Shown piece by piece: positions 33,906-44,085 of a stretch of 64,000 nt of DNA. Source of the stretch: Rhabdophis nuchalis (lineage: Eukaryota > Chordata > Lepidosauria > Squamata > Natricidae); the NCBI GenBank assembly GCA_039707465.1, contig CM077648.1, forward strand, positions 22,196,119 through 22,260,118, read 5' to 3'. The translations under genes were made by a program, and so were the position numbers. Every line of letters starts with the position of its first letter. The stretch's first letter is position 1. The notes beneath the pieces were generated by a model. The model was not told where the DNA came from, made no database searches, and saw only the letters and a list, made by a program, of their open reading frames with translations.

Positions 33906-36900
33906 CTACATAAAGATAGGCAAAGAAGATGAAATTAACTTTTGTCTCTCAAGCAGGAATGAAAGCAAGTAAGGCAAGATTTTAAATTCCATCTTAATGT
34001 ATTGTTTTAGAAGGGCAATCTTACAACTTACACTATGTTGGCTCAGGAATTGTGGGAGCTGAAGTCCACAGCTTGTAAAGGGTCCGTAGTTGCACGCCCC
34101 TGCCCAAGATTTTATACAGAGGCACTACTAAATCCATAACTGGCACAAGTGGGAGTTACTTCACTTTCAAAGTGTTAGGAAGAACTTATTACTTGGGTGA
34201 GGAACGGTATCACTGCTAGAACGATATCTCTCCCTTTCTATTGGAGGAAAATTGAAATGTTTGGTTCTGCCACCAATGTTGACCAAGGATAACCTGTGAA
34301 AGCTTTGGTATAAGGCTTTCAACTTAGGTCTAGCTTTTACTCCTTACGATAGGAATGATTAGTTTCAAAATTCTTTGCAAAAATTGGATGTATCTTAAAA
34401 AATGGGCATAGACAGTATCCCTTAAATCTAAGTACTGAAATGATGAATACCACAGGGCTTTTCAATTTTGAAAATATACCTGTATTGGCGTTGCTGCTGG
34501 CAATAAAACTCACTACCAAAGGAAGTTTATTGAACTGAACCACCTACAAGAAAAGAAATACAACTTCAACATTCAATGTAAGTGTTTTTGTTATGTTTGG
34601 GTTGTATATACTGTTAGCTGGCAGATTAGCAATTAGCCATTCTCTATTCCTATCCTTAAAGTGCTAATAATATATTTTGCATATATTCATAGGTACATAC
34701 ACACAGGTCACAATTAAGTCTAAAAACAGGTGGCCCTTGACTTACAACAGTTCACTTAGTGACCATTTGAAGTTACAACGGCACTGAAAAAAGTGACATG
34801 ACCATTTTTCACACTTATGGCCGTTGCAGCATCCTTGTGGTTACGTGATTTACATTCAGATGCTTGACAACTGACTCACGCTTATGAAGGCGGCAATGTC
34901 TCAGAGTCCTGTGATCACCATTTGCAACCTTCTGACAAGCAAAGTCAATGGGAAACCAGATTCATTTAACAACCGTGCTATTAATTTAGTAACTGTAGTC
35001 ATTCATTTAACATATGTGGCAAGAACAGTTGTACAATGGGGAAAAAGTCAACAAATTTCTCACTTAGCAACATAATTTTTGAGCTCAATTGTGGTCATTA
35101 AGTTGAGGACTACTTGTACATGAAACATCACAATACCCTATTTCAAAACAACATTCTGGTTTATTTTTACATTGCATACATCTTTTATACTGGTTGGGTT
35201 AATACATTGCGAAAATCTGCATAGCTGAACATACTTCGCTAAAGAAACTATTGAATCCAGATTCACCTAGCACACAAAACCACAAACCCTTAGTGACCTA
35301 AGTTCATGCATCATGCCAATTAAACTCTCAAATTCTTAAAATTACAGGCACTGATAGATTTTGAACAGGCTTTTCTGTGGCACATGAACTGATCCAGTTC
35401 AAAACTTTTTTTGCAGCATTTTTATACTTATTTACCTGCTGGCATTCTCACTAACAAGCAACCTTTGTTGGCTAATTTCTTACCTGGTAAGTGTTGTAAT
35501 AACAGATTATGCTTTTGTTTTTGGAAAGCCCAAGTTTGCTGCCCTGATCTGTAGCAAGTGCAAATGTTGACAAGAAACCAGGCCGAAGAGCATGCTCAGG
35601 GGCATTATCATTGGCAACTAGAAAAAAAGAAGTCATTTTGTAATTGTTCACAGAATAAACAGGAATGCAAAGCATCATCTTCTTGGACAGCAGTATAAAC
35701 TCCAGACAAGCTCCCCTTCAGGGAGAGAGGGCGGTCGAGAAGTCCAATAAATAATAATAATAAAAGCTCTAGCGAGTTTTAAAAGCAGTACTGGCAGTCA
35801 AAAAGCATAATTTGGTTTTCTATAACTTGGGCACACTCTGGGTGTGCGGATTCAGCATGACCTATGAAAAATGGTCCATTCATTTGGAGAAAGTTTGGGA
35901 AACAGGATGGCTCTTCCCTGAATATGGTACACCTGTGACAACAGCAAGGAATACTGTGGCTCTTGCGTCAGTATGTTTCAAAAATGCTTTTAATTAAAAT
36001 CCTAAATATATAGTCAACCAGTACATTTTAAACTTACAAATCAAAAGTAATTGGGAGATCTGACAAACCTCTTCCTCTTTTTAGAAGAGGTTTAGTTAAT
36101 TAGTTTGATGTACAGCTTAGCTTTTCGCATGAGTTGCTTTCACTCATCCCTCGTAGAACACGAGATGAGCCCACATTGTCACTCAAACTCAAACCACCCA
36201 CAAAAAAAGTTGGCATATAATTTCCTCAAAGTCACAGTTTCCATAAGTCACATTAAGGAAGTGCATCATGGCTGATAAACTGGCATTATGCTTCCTGATG
36301 ACCAACAACTATGCTAAAGGCCAACGAGAATGGAGTAACCAAATTATGATTAATGCAGATTCATGCTTGCTAGCTTATATAATACTGAGAAAGAAAATCC
36401 AGTTTGGAATCAGCTGCATAGTAAAACGTAGATATATGATGTACGATATAAGATGAAACATCTTTCTTTTGTCATCTCAGTTTTGATTGGAATGTTGTTC
36501 TTCTGCAGGCAGTTCAATATCAAGCATGCAGTAATCAATTTGCAAAGGGACAATTCACCAAATTATCCCCCTTTGATTATTCCTTACCCTTAATTACTGG
36601 CACACCATCTCTGTCTGATACTACAATAGCATGAAGTCCTTCAACACTAAAAAGAAATAAGAGATTGCTTAGTCATCTGTATAGAAAGACAGTAAGCCAT
36701 TTGAGTTTGCTGCCTCCTTGCTTTTTATTTTTAATTAGTTAATAAACACATCAATTTAAAACTTGTTAATACATTTATAAAATAATTTGACACCCCACTC
36801 CACCCTACTTTTTGGTTCCTTATGTTGTAGCTCAGGTGATTCACCATTTTATCATTGCAAATATTAACCTGGAGGTAAATTAGGCCAAGTGTGTGTGACT

Positions 36901-38990
36901 GGCAAACCTAATCAAATTAGATTTTGGGGTATATGAAAACTTGAATCTTATTTTCCTGGTCACAGCACAATATCTGAATCTCTTGCCATAAGCTCACATC
37001 GAATAGCTTCTGACAATCACAGTTTTCTCAACGGTAAACCTTATTTTGTAAACCTTATTTGAGGATTTTTATTCCTAAAAAATAAGGGACACGGTGGCTC
37101 AGTGACTAAGAAGCTGAGCTTGTCAATCAGAAAGGTCGGCAGTTTGGCGGTTTGAATCCCTAGTGCCCTGTAACAGAGTGAGCTCCCGTTACTTGTCCCA
37201 GCTTCTGCCAACCTAGCAGTTCGAAAGCATGTAAAAATGCAAGTAGAAAAATAGGAACCACCTTTGGTGGGAAGTTAATAGTGTTCCGTGCATCTTTGGC
37301 GTTTAGTCATGCCAGCCAAATGACCATGGAGACGTCTTTAGACAGCACTGGCTCTTTGGCTTTGAAACGGAGATGAGCACCACCCCCTAGAGTCTGAAAC
37401 AACTAGCACATACGTGTGAGGGGAACCTTTACCTTTTATTCCTAAAATATGGTCTGAAGGTGCTTGCTTAATGCTTATTATGGGTTTAACTCTGAAACTA
37501 AACAGATTTTAGGTCTTTGTGATATTTATGGCCTGGGAAAGCCATAAATTCTAACCAGAATGCAAGAGAAAAAAAGAGGATTGAAATACACTATCTTCAT
37601 TCTGTTTATATTATCAACAATTTTGAGGCCATATAATATTTACCAGTTATGTTTACTAAACAGTTGCTGGCAACCAAAGAATTCCATACAGGTAGTCCTA
37701 CTTGCAACCACAATTGAGCACAGGTGGTTCTTAAGTGAGTCTCACCCTATTTTACAACCTGTTTTTTGCCACAGGTGTTAAATGAATCACTGCAACTGTT
37801 AAGCAAATCTGGCTTCCTCCACTGAATTTGCTTCTTGGAAACTGCCTTGGGAAGGTTGCAAATGGTGATCCATTGAGCCTGGGATGCTGCAACTATCATA
37901 AATGCATGCCAGTTGCCTTGCATATCCTGACAAATGTCTCTGTGTGCCACCTGTGCCATAGGTTCACCATCACTGTTCTATACTATACATTCTTATACTA
38001 CATCAGTAAAGGCTGTGATGGAAAGGGATGGGTTAGGGGAAAAAAGACCCTTTTACATATTGAGCCCATCAGACTGCAGTTTGCAATTTGCGGCTGTCAA
38101 AAAAGAAATCTTAACTTCAAAAGTAGCCATTACCATTCTTCCCTCTTCAGCACAAACATCCCTAATTTGCAATTCAAAAAGTAATTTAAAATCCTCCGAC
38201 AGATAGATACTTATTTCAACTGGGACTAAGATAAGTCTTTGGCTTTATAAACAGAGACTGCCCTGAAGGAGTTACATATTTGACCAAAGGATTAGAAGGA
38301 ACAGCCAGATACACCTGCATCTGAATATTTCATATATTAGAGGACTCATTGGTAAAACTGATGTCACCCTGCCATGACATTCAAGTGGCATCAGAATGGA
38401 AAGAATTGCAAGATCATTAGAGATTTTTGAAATTACTCAGAGAATTTTTACATTGATAAGTTTACGTGCTTATATGGTATAAAAATAATAAGCATTTTAC
38501 CTTGGTAGTTTTTTATACAGGAACCTTTTCAAATCCTACAGTGAAATAAAGCAAGTAGTATTTTTAGCCACTTATATTACTTATAAGAGATCATATTCCT
38601 TAAAGTTTAGATTAAACTAGATTTTGGAGAAACAATGCTTTGTTGTTGTTAGAAAGGATGATATTTGTTTAGGAATTAGCAGTAATTCTTAAATACTGCC
38701 AGAATCATAAGTTTAATCATTATAGGCAAACAAATAAACAGTACACAACCTTCTCATCCTGAGCCTCTTGGCCAGATTGTCCAAGTGAATTTGTACTACT
38801 GTGCTGCCATATGGGCAGATTGTTCCTCATACCTGAACCAATTTCTTGTGAATTACTAATTCAATATAGGTTATAGACTAGAATAAGTGAAATAAATATT
38901 CCATAAACATTAGTAGAAATTGTTCAGTATGTAACTTGTTACAAAACAGTTTCCAATCATTATAAGGCTGTTCATACTTACATCTGCCAT
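33832..38990 (-). CDS. LAMTOR3: LAMTOR3 (MP1), Ragulator subunit, complete coding sequence
   Basis: Coding exons in transcript order: 38990-38982, 38535-38501, 36646-36588, 35617-35484, 34543-34480, 33905-33832. They sum to 375 nt, giving 124 residues plus TAA, exactly the mammalian length, and all junctions are GT-AG. The product is a small alpha/beta roadblock-fold protein (DLKRFLYKKLPSVEGLHAIV at the start, LFEELWQVVEVS at the end). In known biology it pairs with LAMTOR2 inside the pentameric Ragulator complex on late endosomes/lysosomes. There it scaffolds MEK1-ERK1 and helps recruit Rag GTPases and mTORC1. No residue looks damaged. The gene converges on DAPP1 and is followed upstream by DNAJB14 on the same strand. 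Confidence 0.97.
34480..34543 (-). CDS. LAMTOR3: LAMTOR3 exon 6
   Basis: The acceptor is TTTTCTTGTAG and the donor GTATAT. It encodes VVQFNKLPLVVSFIASSNAN plus Thr and a split Gly, a core strand of the fold. Confidence 0.96.
34727..35116. mobile_element. pogo-like MITE in LAMTOR3 intron 5
   Basis: 390 bp from CAGGTGGCCCTTGACTTAC to GTTGAGGACTACTTG, followed by TA. Full body present. Confidence 0.87.
35484..35617 (-). CDS. LAMTOR3: LAMTOR3 exon 5
   Basis: The acceptor is a T-run with CTAG, the donor GTAAGA. It encodes ANDNAPEHALRPGFLSTFAL then ATDQGSKLGLSKNKSIICYY and NTYQ, the central helix and strands of the roadblock fold; essentially invariant among vertebrates. Confidence 0.97.
35707..35765 (+). 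mobile_element. L2 LINE 3' terminus
   Basis: GCTCCCCTTCAGGGAGAGAG and GGCGGTCGAGAAGTCC then AATAAATAATAATAATAAAA; only the last 60 bp of the element. Confidence 0.75.
36588..36646 (-). CDS. LAMTOR3: LAMTOR3 exon 4
   Basis: The acceptor is TTCTTTTTAG and the donor GTAAGG. It encodes VEGLHAIVVSDRDGVPVIK, the first roadblock beta-hairpin. Phase 2 in, phase 1 out. Confidence 0.96.
37081..37433 (+). mobile_element. Sauria SINE, full length with intact target duplication
   Basis: 353 bp. The tRNA-like head has an A-box region (GGTGGCTCAGTGACTAAG) and a B box (GGTTTGAATCC at 37149-37159). CAGCTTCTGCCAACCTAGCA and CAAGTAGAAAAATAGGAACC follow, with a tail ending GAGGGGAACCTTTACC. It is flanked by a perfect 14-bp direct repeat TTTTATTCCTAAAA (37067-37080 and 37434-37447). 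Confidence 0.95.
37689..37925. mobile_element. pogo-like MITE, truncated
   Basis: It begins CAGGTAGTCCTACTTGCAAC after TA; the body ends near CATGCCAGTTGCC. Confidence 0.78.
37930..37974. mobile_element. hAT MITE end (GCCATAGGTTCACCATCACTG)
   Basis: The last 45 bp of the family at 13045 and 57876, fused directly to the truncated pogo-like MITE. Confidence 0.7.
38501..38535 (-). CDS. LAMTOR3: LAMTOR3 exon 3
   Basis: A 35-nt exon encoding DLKRFLYKKLP and the first two bases of Ser. The acceptor is TTTCACTGTAG and the donor GTAAAA. It is too short to show as an open reading frame, but is identical to the mammalian residues as I recall them. Confidence 0.95.
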
Positions 38991-39021
38991 GATACTCAAA
39001 AAAGTATGACTTGCCAGCCCA
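38982..39021 (-). CDS. LAMTOR3: LAMTOR3 exon 2 with start codon
   Basis: On the minus strand, GCTTTTCAG precedes 31 nt of 5' UTR, then ATGGCAGAT (MAD) at 38990-38982 and the donor GTAAGT. The next exon starts with the Asp of MADDLKRF. The first three codons are therefore isolated from the rest by a 446-bp intron. Confidence 0.88.
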
Positions 39022-39993
39022 CTGAAAAGCCAAAATGATATATGTTTAGAAAAGATAATCTGTTTGCCTTTAAGGTGATATCAGACTCTTTGCTGTTTCT
39101 ATTGCAAGCAAAACATAGCTACTGGGCCTGTACAATGATCTGGATTCAAAGGTAAAAAATAGCTTGGGAGGTTAGATGGCCTATTGAGATGCTTTTTAAA
39201 AATTGTTTTGCCTACGTTTACCTTTGTCAAGCTTGTAAACAATTACCTTTTGTTCATTTTTTAAATATGTCATGTTAATTTATAAAAAATGTGCGGGCAT
39301 GCATGTTTTAATTGTTAATACTACCTTAATTCAAGCACACCTTTTTCTGGGATCCACTGTATAAGTTCATGTAGCGGTATAATAAAATTAAATACACATA
39401 CCAATATATTTAAGTATGATTCTTTATGAAGCTAATAGACAGGATTATATTTGTATACTTAGTGCCTATATTTCATCCCAGGCTGGAGACAGCTAAAATA
39501 AACCAAGCAATGTTCTTTCTAGGAAGTAGAAACTGAATGATGTAAAAGGAGACTAAAAAATAAATATTATTGTACATGTCAATATCCAGAAGACTACTAC
39601 AAGTGTGCAATTTAACAGGGGAGTCAATTTAATGCCTTATCAATCTATTCCAGAAGAAGGGTTACAGTGCAATTATATTTGTTCTTTTATCTTTCTGTGT
39701 CAAATGTATTTGACCAAATATATATAATCTATAAATATAAAAGTCTTGCACTTGGGACCTTCCCTCCCTCTGTCTGCACAATCTTTTTTCAAATTCAATT
39801 TCCACCCTATTTCCCTGATGGCACATTGTATCTTCAAATACTTTGGCTTCTAATATGAGTGGGTGGTTTTTCCACAACATTCAGAAAAATATGAATTGTC
39901 AACAGATGCAAAGTGCATGCCCTCACACAGTCCAATTTATTTTTCCCTTTGAATTTGGAGTTCTATGTAGCCCTGACATCTATCCCTCTAGAA

Positions 39994-40172
39994 CAGTGGT
40001 TCTCAACCTTCCTAATGTCGCGACCCTTTAATATAGTTCCTCATGTTGTGGTGACCCCCAACCATAAAATTGGTGTCTCAGTTCCTAAGACTATCGAAAA
40101 TATGTGTTTTCCGATGGTCTTAGGAGACCCCTGTGAAAGGGTCCTTTGCGACCCACAGGTTGAGAACCACTG
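39994..40172 (+). mobile_element. SPIN non-autonomous hAT element with target duplication
   Basis: 179 bp from CAGTGGTTCTCAACCTTCC to GGTTGAGAACCACTG, with GTTCCTCATGTTGTGGTGAC and GTGTTTTCCGATGGTCTTAG inside. It is flanked by CTCTAGAA (39986-39993) and CTCTAGAG (40173-40180), the typical hAT target. It lies in LAMTOR3 intron 1. Confidence 0.95.
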
Positions 40173-40929
40173 CTCTAGAGAATGCTGGGGAAAGCAGTAC
40201 TGAGTCAATCTGTGCTTCTCAAATTTGGTATCAATTACCTTAACCAGGCCATTGGTTACCTCTTAGGTGGAAAGTTTTGCTTTCTTAGGCTTCAAAATAG
40301 ATAAATGATCCGAATGCTAGAAAAGAAAAGATAATCCCTACAAATAACGGCAAATATCAACCCAATTACAAAGCACAGATAAACTTCAGTGACCGTTTCC
40401 TCAATGATTATGATAACAGAATAACTTTTCCAGTGGTGATGCCCAGCTGTGAAAAATATTTTTGAATTCTGAATTTGGAAAAGTCAAACCTATCGTGAAT
40501 TCAAGGACCAGCTAATTTTAAAAGAAATAAAAGAGTGACTGCAAGTGATAACCACTTGGCCAATTTTCTCTAGGCTCTACACTGGATCTTTGTCAAAAGA
40601 TCTATGCGTGATACCTCAGAAAAAGATCAGGGTTAGGCCTGGTTAGTGTTTGGATGAGAGAACAACCAAATTTGATTGCATAAAATATGACTTCAGTAAC
40701 AGAGTGGTCAATGCCTGGAATGCACTATCTGACACCTGGGTTTCTTCCCCAAACCCCCCAAACTTTAACCTTAAGACTGTCTACTGTTGACCTTACTCCA
40801 TTCCTGAGAAGTCTTCAAGGGGCGTGCATAAGTGCACCAGTGTGCCTACCGCCCCTGTCCTAATATTCCCTTGCATTTGTATTCATTCCATGTGTTCGTA
40901 ATCATATTTATACTTATATCTGTTATCTG

Positions 40930-41328
40930 TAAAAAAGATGTGGAAACTCTAGAAAGAGTGAAGAGAAGAGCAACAAAGATGATTAGGGGACTGGAGACTA
41001 AAACATATGAAGAACAATTGCAGGAACTGGGTATGTCTAGTTTAATGAAAAGAAGGACTAGGGGAGAAGTGATAGCAGTGTTCCAATATCTCAGGGGTTG
41101 CCACAAAGAAGAGGGAGTCAAAGTATTCTCCAAGGCACCTAAGGGTAGAACAAGAAGCAATGGGGGGAAACTAATCAAGGAGAGAAGCAACTTAGAACTG
41201 AGGAGAAATTTCCTGACAGTTAGAACAATTAATCAGTGGAACAGCTTGCCTCCAGACGTTGTGAATGACCCAACACTGGAAGTCTTTAAGAAGATGTTGG
41301 ATAGCCATTTGTCTGAAATGGTATAGGG
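40930..41328 (+). mobile_element. CR1 LINE, ORF2 C-terminus, split by a hAT insertion
   Basis: It encodes [40 protein letters not shown] and NQWNSLPPDVV, ending SEMV then TAG at 41324-41326. The 3' UTR resumes at 42792. This is reverse-transcriptase C-terminal sequence, not a host gene. Confidence 0.94.
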
Positions 41329-41537
41329 CAATGGTGGGCAAACTCATTAGTCAACAGAGCCAAATATCAATAATACCACGATTGAAATTTCTTTTGAGAG
41401 CCGGAAGGTGTGGCCTGTTTTGTGGGAGTGACTCAGCAGTCATGTGACTGGGTGTGCGTGGCCAACTTGGAAATGTGAAACTCACTTAACAATGGTCTTG
41501 GTTAGCAATCAAATTTTAGGCTCAATTGTGGTCATAA

Positions 41538-42050
41538 GTTCTTTCTTTCTTTCTCTTTCTCTCTTTCTTTCTTCCTCTCTCTCTCTCTCTCTTTCTCCAT
41601 TTCTCTCTCTCTCTTTCTCTCTTTCTTTCCCTCTTTCTCTCTCTCTCTCTTTCTTTCTCTTTCTCCATTTCTCTCTTTCTTTCCCTCTCTCTCTCTCTGT
41701 CTCCATTTCTCTCTCTCTCTCTCTCTCTTTCCTTTTCTCTCTCGCTCTTTCTTTCCCTCTCTTTCTCCATTTCTCTCTCTCTCTTTCTTTCTCTCTTTCT
41801 TTCCTTCTTTCTCTTTCTTTCTTTCCCTCTTTCTCTTTCTTTCTCTATCTGCTTCGTCTGCCCATCTCTGTCACTCTGTGTGTGTGTGTGTGTGTGTCTG
41901 TCTCGCATTCAAGCACTTAATCACTCATTCTGTGTCTCTATCTTTCTCTCCCTCTCTGTCTCTCCCTCTCTCTGTGTGTGTCTGTCACTCTCTGATTCCC
42001 CCCTCCCTCCTTGTCTCTCTCTGTGTCTGTGCCTCTCTCTGTCTGTCTGC
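41538..42050. repeat. Polypyrimidine (TC/TTTC/GT) microsatellite tract
   Basis: About 510 bp of CT-rich simple sequence with TTTCTCCATTTCTCTC recurring every 50-60 bp and a GT run at 41877-41896. Confidence 0.95.
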
Positions 42051-42206
42051 CCCCCGCGGAGCCTCCTCAGACCAGCCCGCCACGATTACTCACTCGCTTG
42101 CCTTAGCCGGGGCTGTCCGGCCGCCCACCGTGTTCGCTCGCCCTCTCAAGGTACTTCCAGGGCTCGGTGTGGGGTGGGGAAGGAATGGCGACCCTCTGGA
42201 TGCCGG

Positions 42207-42626
42207 TTCCCTCCAATCCCCCTGGATGTAGCCTGGCTCGCCCGATAGCCCGCCCATTCCGTGTGGGGTGGGGAAGGCCTTCTCACCCCTAGAAGTAGCC
42301 CGAGCGAACGAGCGGGCGGCTGGCCGGGCGAGCCAGGCTACGTCCAGGGTGATTGGAGGGAATTCCCTTCCCGTGCCCGCAGAGACTTCGCAGCGAACGA
42401 GTGTGGCGGGAGAGAATTTCCTCCAATCCCCCTGGATGTAGCCTGGCTCTCCCGATAGCCTGCCCGTTCCGTGTGGGGTGGGGAAGGCCTTCTCATCCCT
42501 GGAAGTAGCCCGAGCGAATGAGCGGGTGGCCGGCCGGGCGAGCCAGACTACGTCCAGGGTGATTGGAGGGAATTCCCTCCCCCCCCGGTCACGGAGACTC
42601 CGCACCCCCTGGAAGTAGACGAGTGG
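42207..42626. repeat. Two 210-bp GC-rich direct repeats, each with inverted arms
   Basis: Units begin near 42207 and 42417. Within each, a 38-bp arm (42207-42244 and 42417-42454; includes GGATGTAGCCTGGCTC) is inverted at 42325-42362 and 42535-42572 (includes GAGCCAGGCTACGTCC). The loop is about 80 bp. CpG is frequent. Confidence 0.9.
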
Positions 42627-42791
42627 CGGCATGCCGGCTGGGGAGGTTCCGCGGGGGAAGGGAATCGGTGGCTGGTAGGGTTTCTCCGATGGGTCCCAGG
42701 AGTCCCACCGTCGGCACGGGTGGAGGAAGAGCCACACTTGAGGGGCCAAAGAACTGCAGGCGGCTCGCGAGCTGCGGTTTGCCGACCACTG

Positions 42792-42892
42792 GTATAGGGT
42801 TTCCTGCCTAGGCAGGGGGTTGGACTAGGAGACCTCCAAGGTCCCTTCCAACTCTGCTATTGTATTCTATTGTATTCTGTTGTATCTAATAC
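42792..42892 (+). mobile_element. CR1 LINE 3' UTR, right part of split copy
   Basis: GTATAGGGTTTCCTGCCTAG, GGTTGGACTAGGAGACCTCC and a TATTCTATTGTATTCTGTTG tail continue the CR1 interrupted at 41328. Confidence 0.92.
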
Positions 42893-43379
42893 ATGCTTGA
42901 CGAAATAAATAAAATAAATAAAACAAAACAAAAAAATCCTGGTTTGCCCATTACTTGGCAAGTAGGGGGGGGGAAATCCAAAAGCAATCCCAATCAGTTC
43001 CGTATCATTGCAAAGGAAAACTGCATGGATGCGGGGGGGGGGGGGCGAAGAGAAGGGAAGTAAGAAAGCAACCACAAATAAAGCACAGAATGAGAAAGAC
43101 CATCGGAATATCTTGGGAAGGAGCTACGAGGTTTTCGGGGCGATGAAGAGGCCGGGCATTTATCGGCTAACACCCCGAAGCCTCTTAACTACTCCTGCCC
43201 TCCCGGGAAATACAGAAAAGGAGGGTAGAAGGAGGTTCTCATCCCCCTAAATATGGAGAGGATCAGGAGTCCTAATAACGAAGTTAAAGACGTGAGAAGG
43301 ACGACACGCCCCGCCGCTTTCAGAATAACGGCAACCCCCCCCCCCCCCCCCCCATACGAACCTCCACTCTCTTCCGGCA

Positions 43380-43670
43380 TTTAACGCTTTCACCCACCGA
43401 CCTTACGCTGCGCCCGAGTCGTTTTCCGGGGTCCCCGACGTCACGTGATTCTCGGCTACGCACGTCTCTCACACGTGACTCGCCGCATCCGGTCAGGCGC
43501 CCGCGAGGTTGCTAGAGATACTAAAAAGGGGCGGGGTCTTGAGAGAGCGCGAGGAGGCGCGTTCCGTCTTTCACGTGACTCCTTGTCAGCGGCAGCCTCG
43601 GGCGTTGCCGGAGTCCGCGTAGGCGATGTTGCTTAGAGACACACACTAAAAAAGGGGCGGGAGAGTAAGA
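43380..43670 (-). promoter_or_regulatory. LAMTOR3: LAMTOR3 CpG-rich promoter with CLEAR-like E-boxes and GC boxes
   Basis: A CpG-rich block without repeats sits upstream of LAMTOR3 on its strand. It holds three CACGTG E-boxes at 43442-43447, 43472-43477 and 43572-43577. Their contexts, GTCACGTGAT, ACACGTGACT and TTCACGTGAC, are close to the CLEAR consensus GTCACGTGAC bound by TFEB/TFE3. A CRE-like GACGTCA overlaps the first (43437-43443). Two copies of CTAAAAA-GGGGCGGG (43521-43535 and 43646-43661) give Sp1-type GC boxes, each preceded by GTTGCT-AGAGA. The whole looks like a duplicated module. No TATA box is visible. Confidence 0.62.
43407..43440 (-). other. LAMTOR3: Possible LAMTOR3 non-coding exon 1
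   Basis: Exon 2 carries its own splice acceptor, so an upstream leader exon must exist. The only strong minus-strand donor seen in the GC-rich promoter block is CAGC|GTAAGG, with the exon ending at 43407. The 5' limit is a guess placed just below the first CACGTG box. Confidence 0.35.
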
Positions 43671-43984
43671 GGATTCGAGGGACGATTTGCCACAGCGGAC
43701 TCGTTGTGGGACAATTTAATGATTCTATTTAATTATTTAAAATAAGTAAAAGAAATATTTTATTTTTTGCCATCCACATTTCATTCTGTCCCTCCTTTTG
43801 CATCCTTTCTTGAATTGAATTCTTCATTGGCCAAGTGCGATGGGACACTCAAGAAATTTGACCCTTTTGTGCCCTGACAAGCAAAGGAATGGGGAACCCA
43901 GGGGTCTGCTAGGCTGGCTGGGGAATTCTGGGAGTTGAAGTCCTCCAGTCTTAAAAGAGCCAACTTTGCAGATCCCTGATAACC

Positions 43985-44085
43985 AATCCTCTCAGTAATT
44001 TAACAATTGCAGTGATTCACTTAATAAATGTGGCAAAACTCACTTAGCAACATAAATTCTGGGGTCAATTGTCACAAGTCAAGGA
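43985..44085. mobile_element. pogo-like MITE fragment
   Basis: GATTCACTTAATAAATGTGG, AACTCACTTAGCAACATAAA and TCAAGGACTAACT; an end fragment of about 100 bp. Confidence 0.65.

Larger units (their letters stand above)
41329..42791. mobile_element. Composite hAT-like element (1.46 kb) inside a CR1
   Basis: The left end is CAATGGTGGGCAAACTC; the right end read inverted is CAGTGGTCGGCAAACCGC. It is flanked by a perfect 8-bp duplication GTATAGGG (41321-41328 and 42792-42799). In order it contains a unique arm, a 143-bp core including pogo-MITE-like sequence (to 41540), a 500-bp polypyrimidine tract, and a 740-bp GC-rich part with 210-bp direct repeats. No transposase was seen. Confidence 0.85.

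Noticed and set aside
37149..37159. A tRNA gene (B-box GGTTTGAATCC)
   Set aside because: It is the tRNA-derived head of the Sauria SINE at 37081-37433, with no complete cloverleaf.
40832..41326. A 164-residue plus-strand open frame resembling a protein
   Set aside because: It is the C-terminal part of CR1 reverse-transcriptase ORF2, present also at 17115, 18776 and 58-59 kb, not a host gene.
41522..41908. KERKRE-rich frames over the TC tract (also 10695-11031 and 61622-62011)
   Set aside because: Simple-sequence translations of microsatellites.
42090..42749. A 219-residue minus-strand open frame across the GC-rich block
   Set aside because: It spans the 210-bp direct repeats of the hAT-like element; the openness is explained by high GC and duplication, with no recognisable domain or start context.
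42040..42790. Apparent CpG island upstream of LAMTOR3
   Set aside because: It lies within a transposon bounded by a target duplication. The real promoter block is at 43380-43670.
43189..43380. Minus-strand frame starting MPEESGG as an alternative LAMTOR3 start
   Set aside because: It runs into poly-Gly from the G19 tract. The conserved MAD start was found at 38990-38982 with correct phase and donor.
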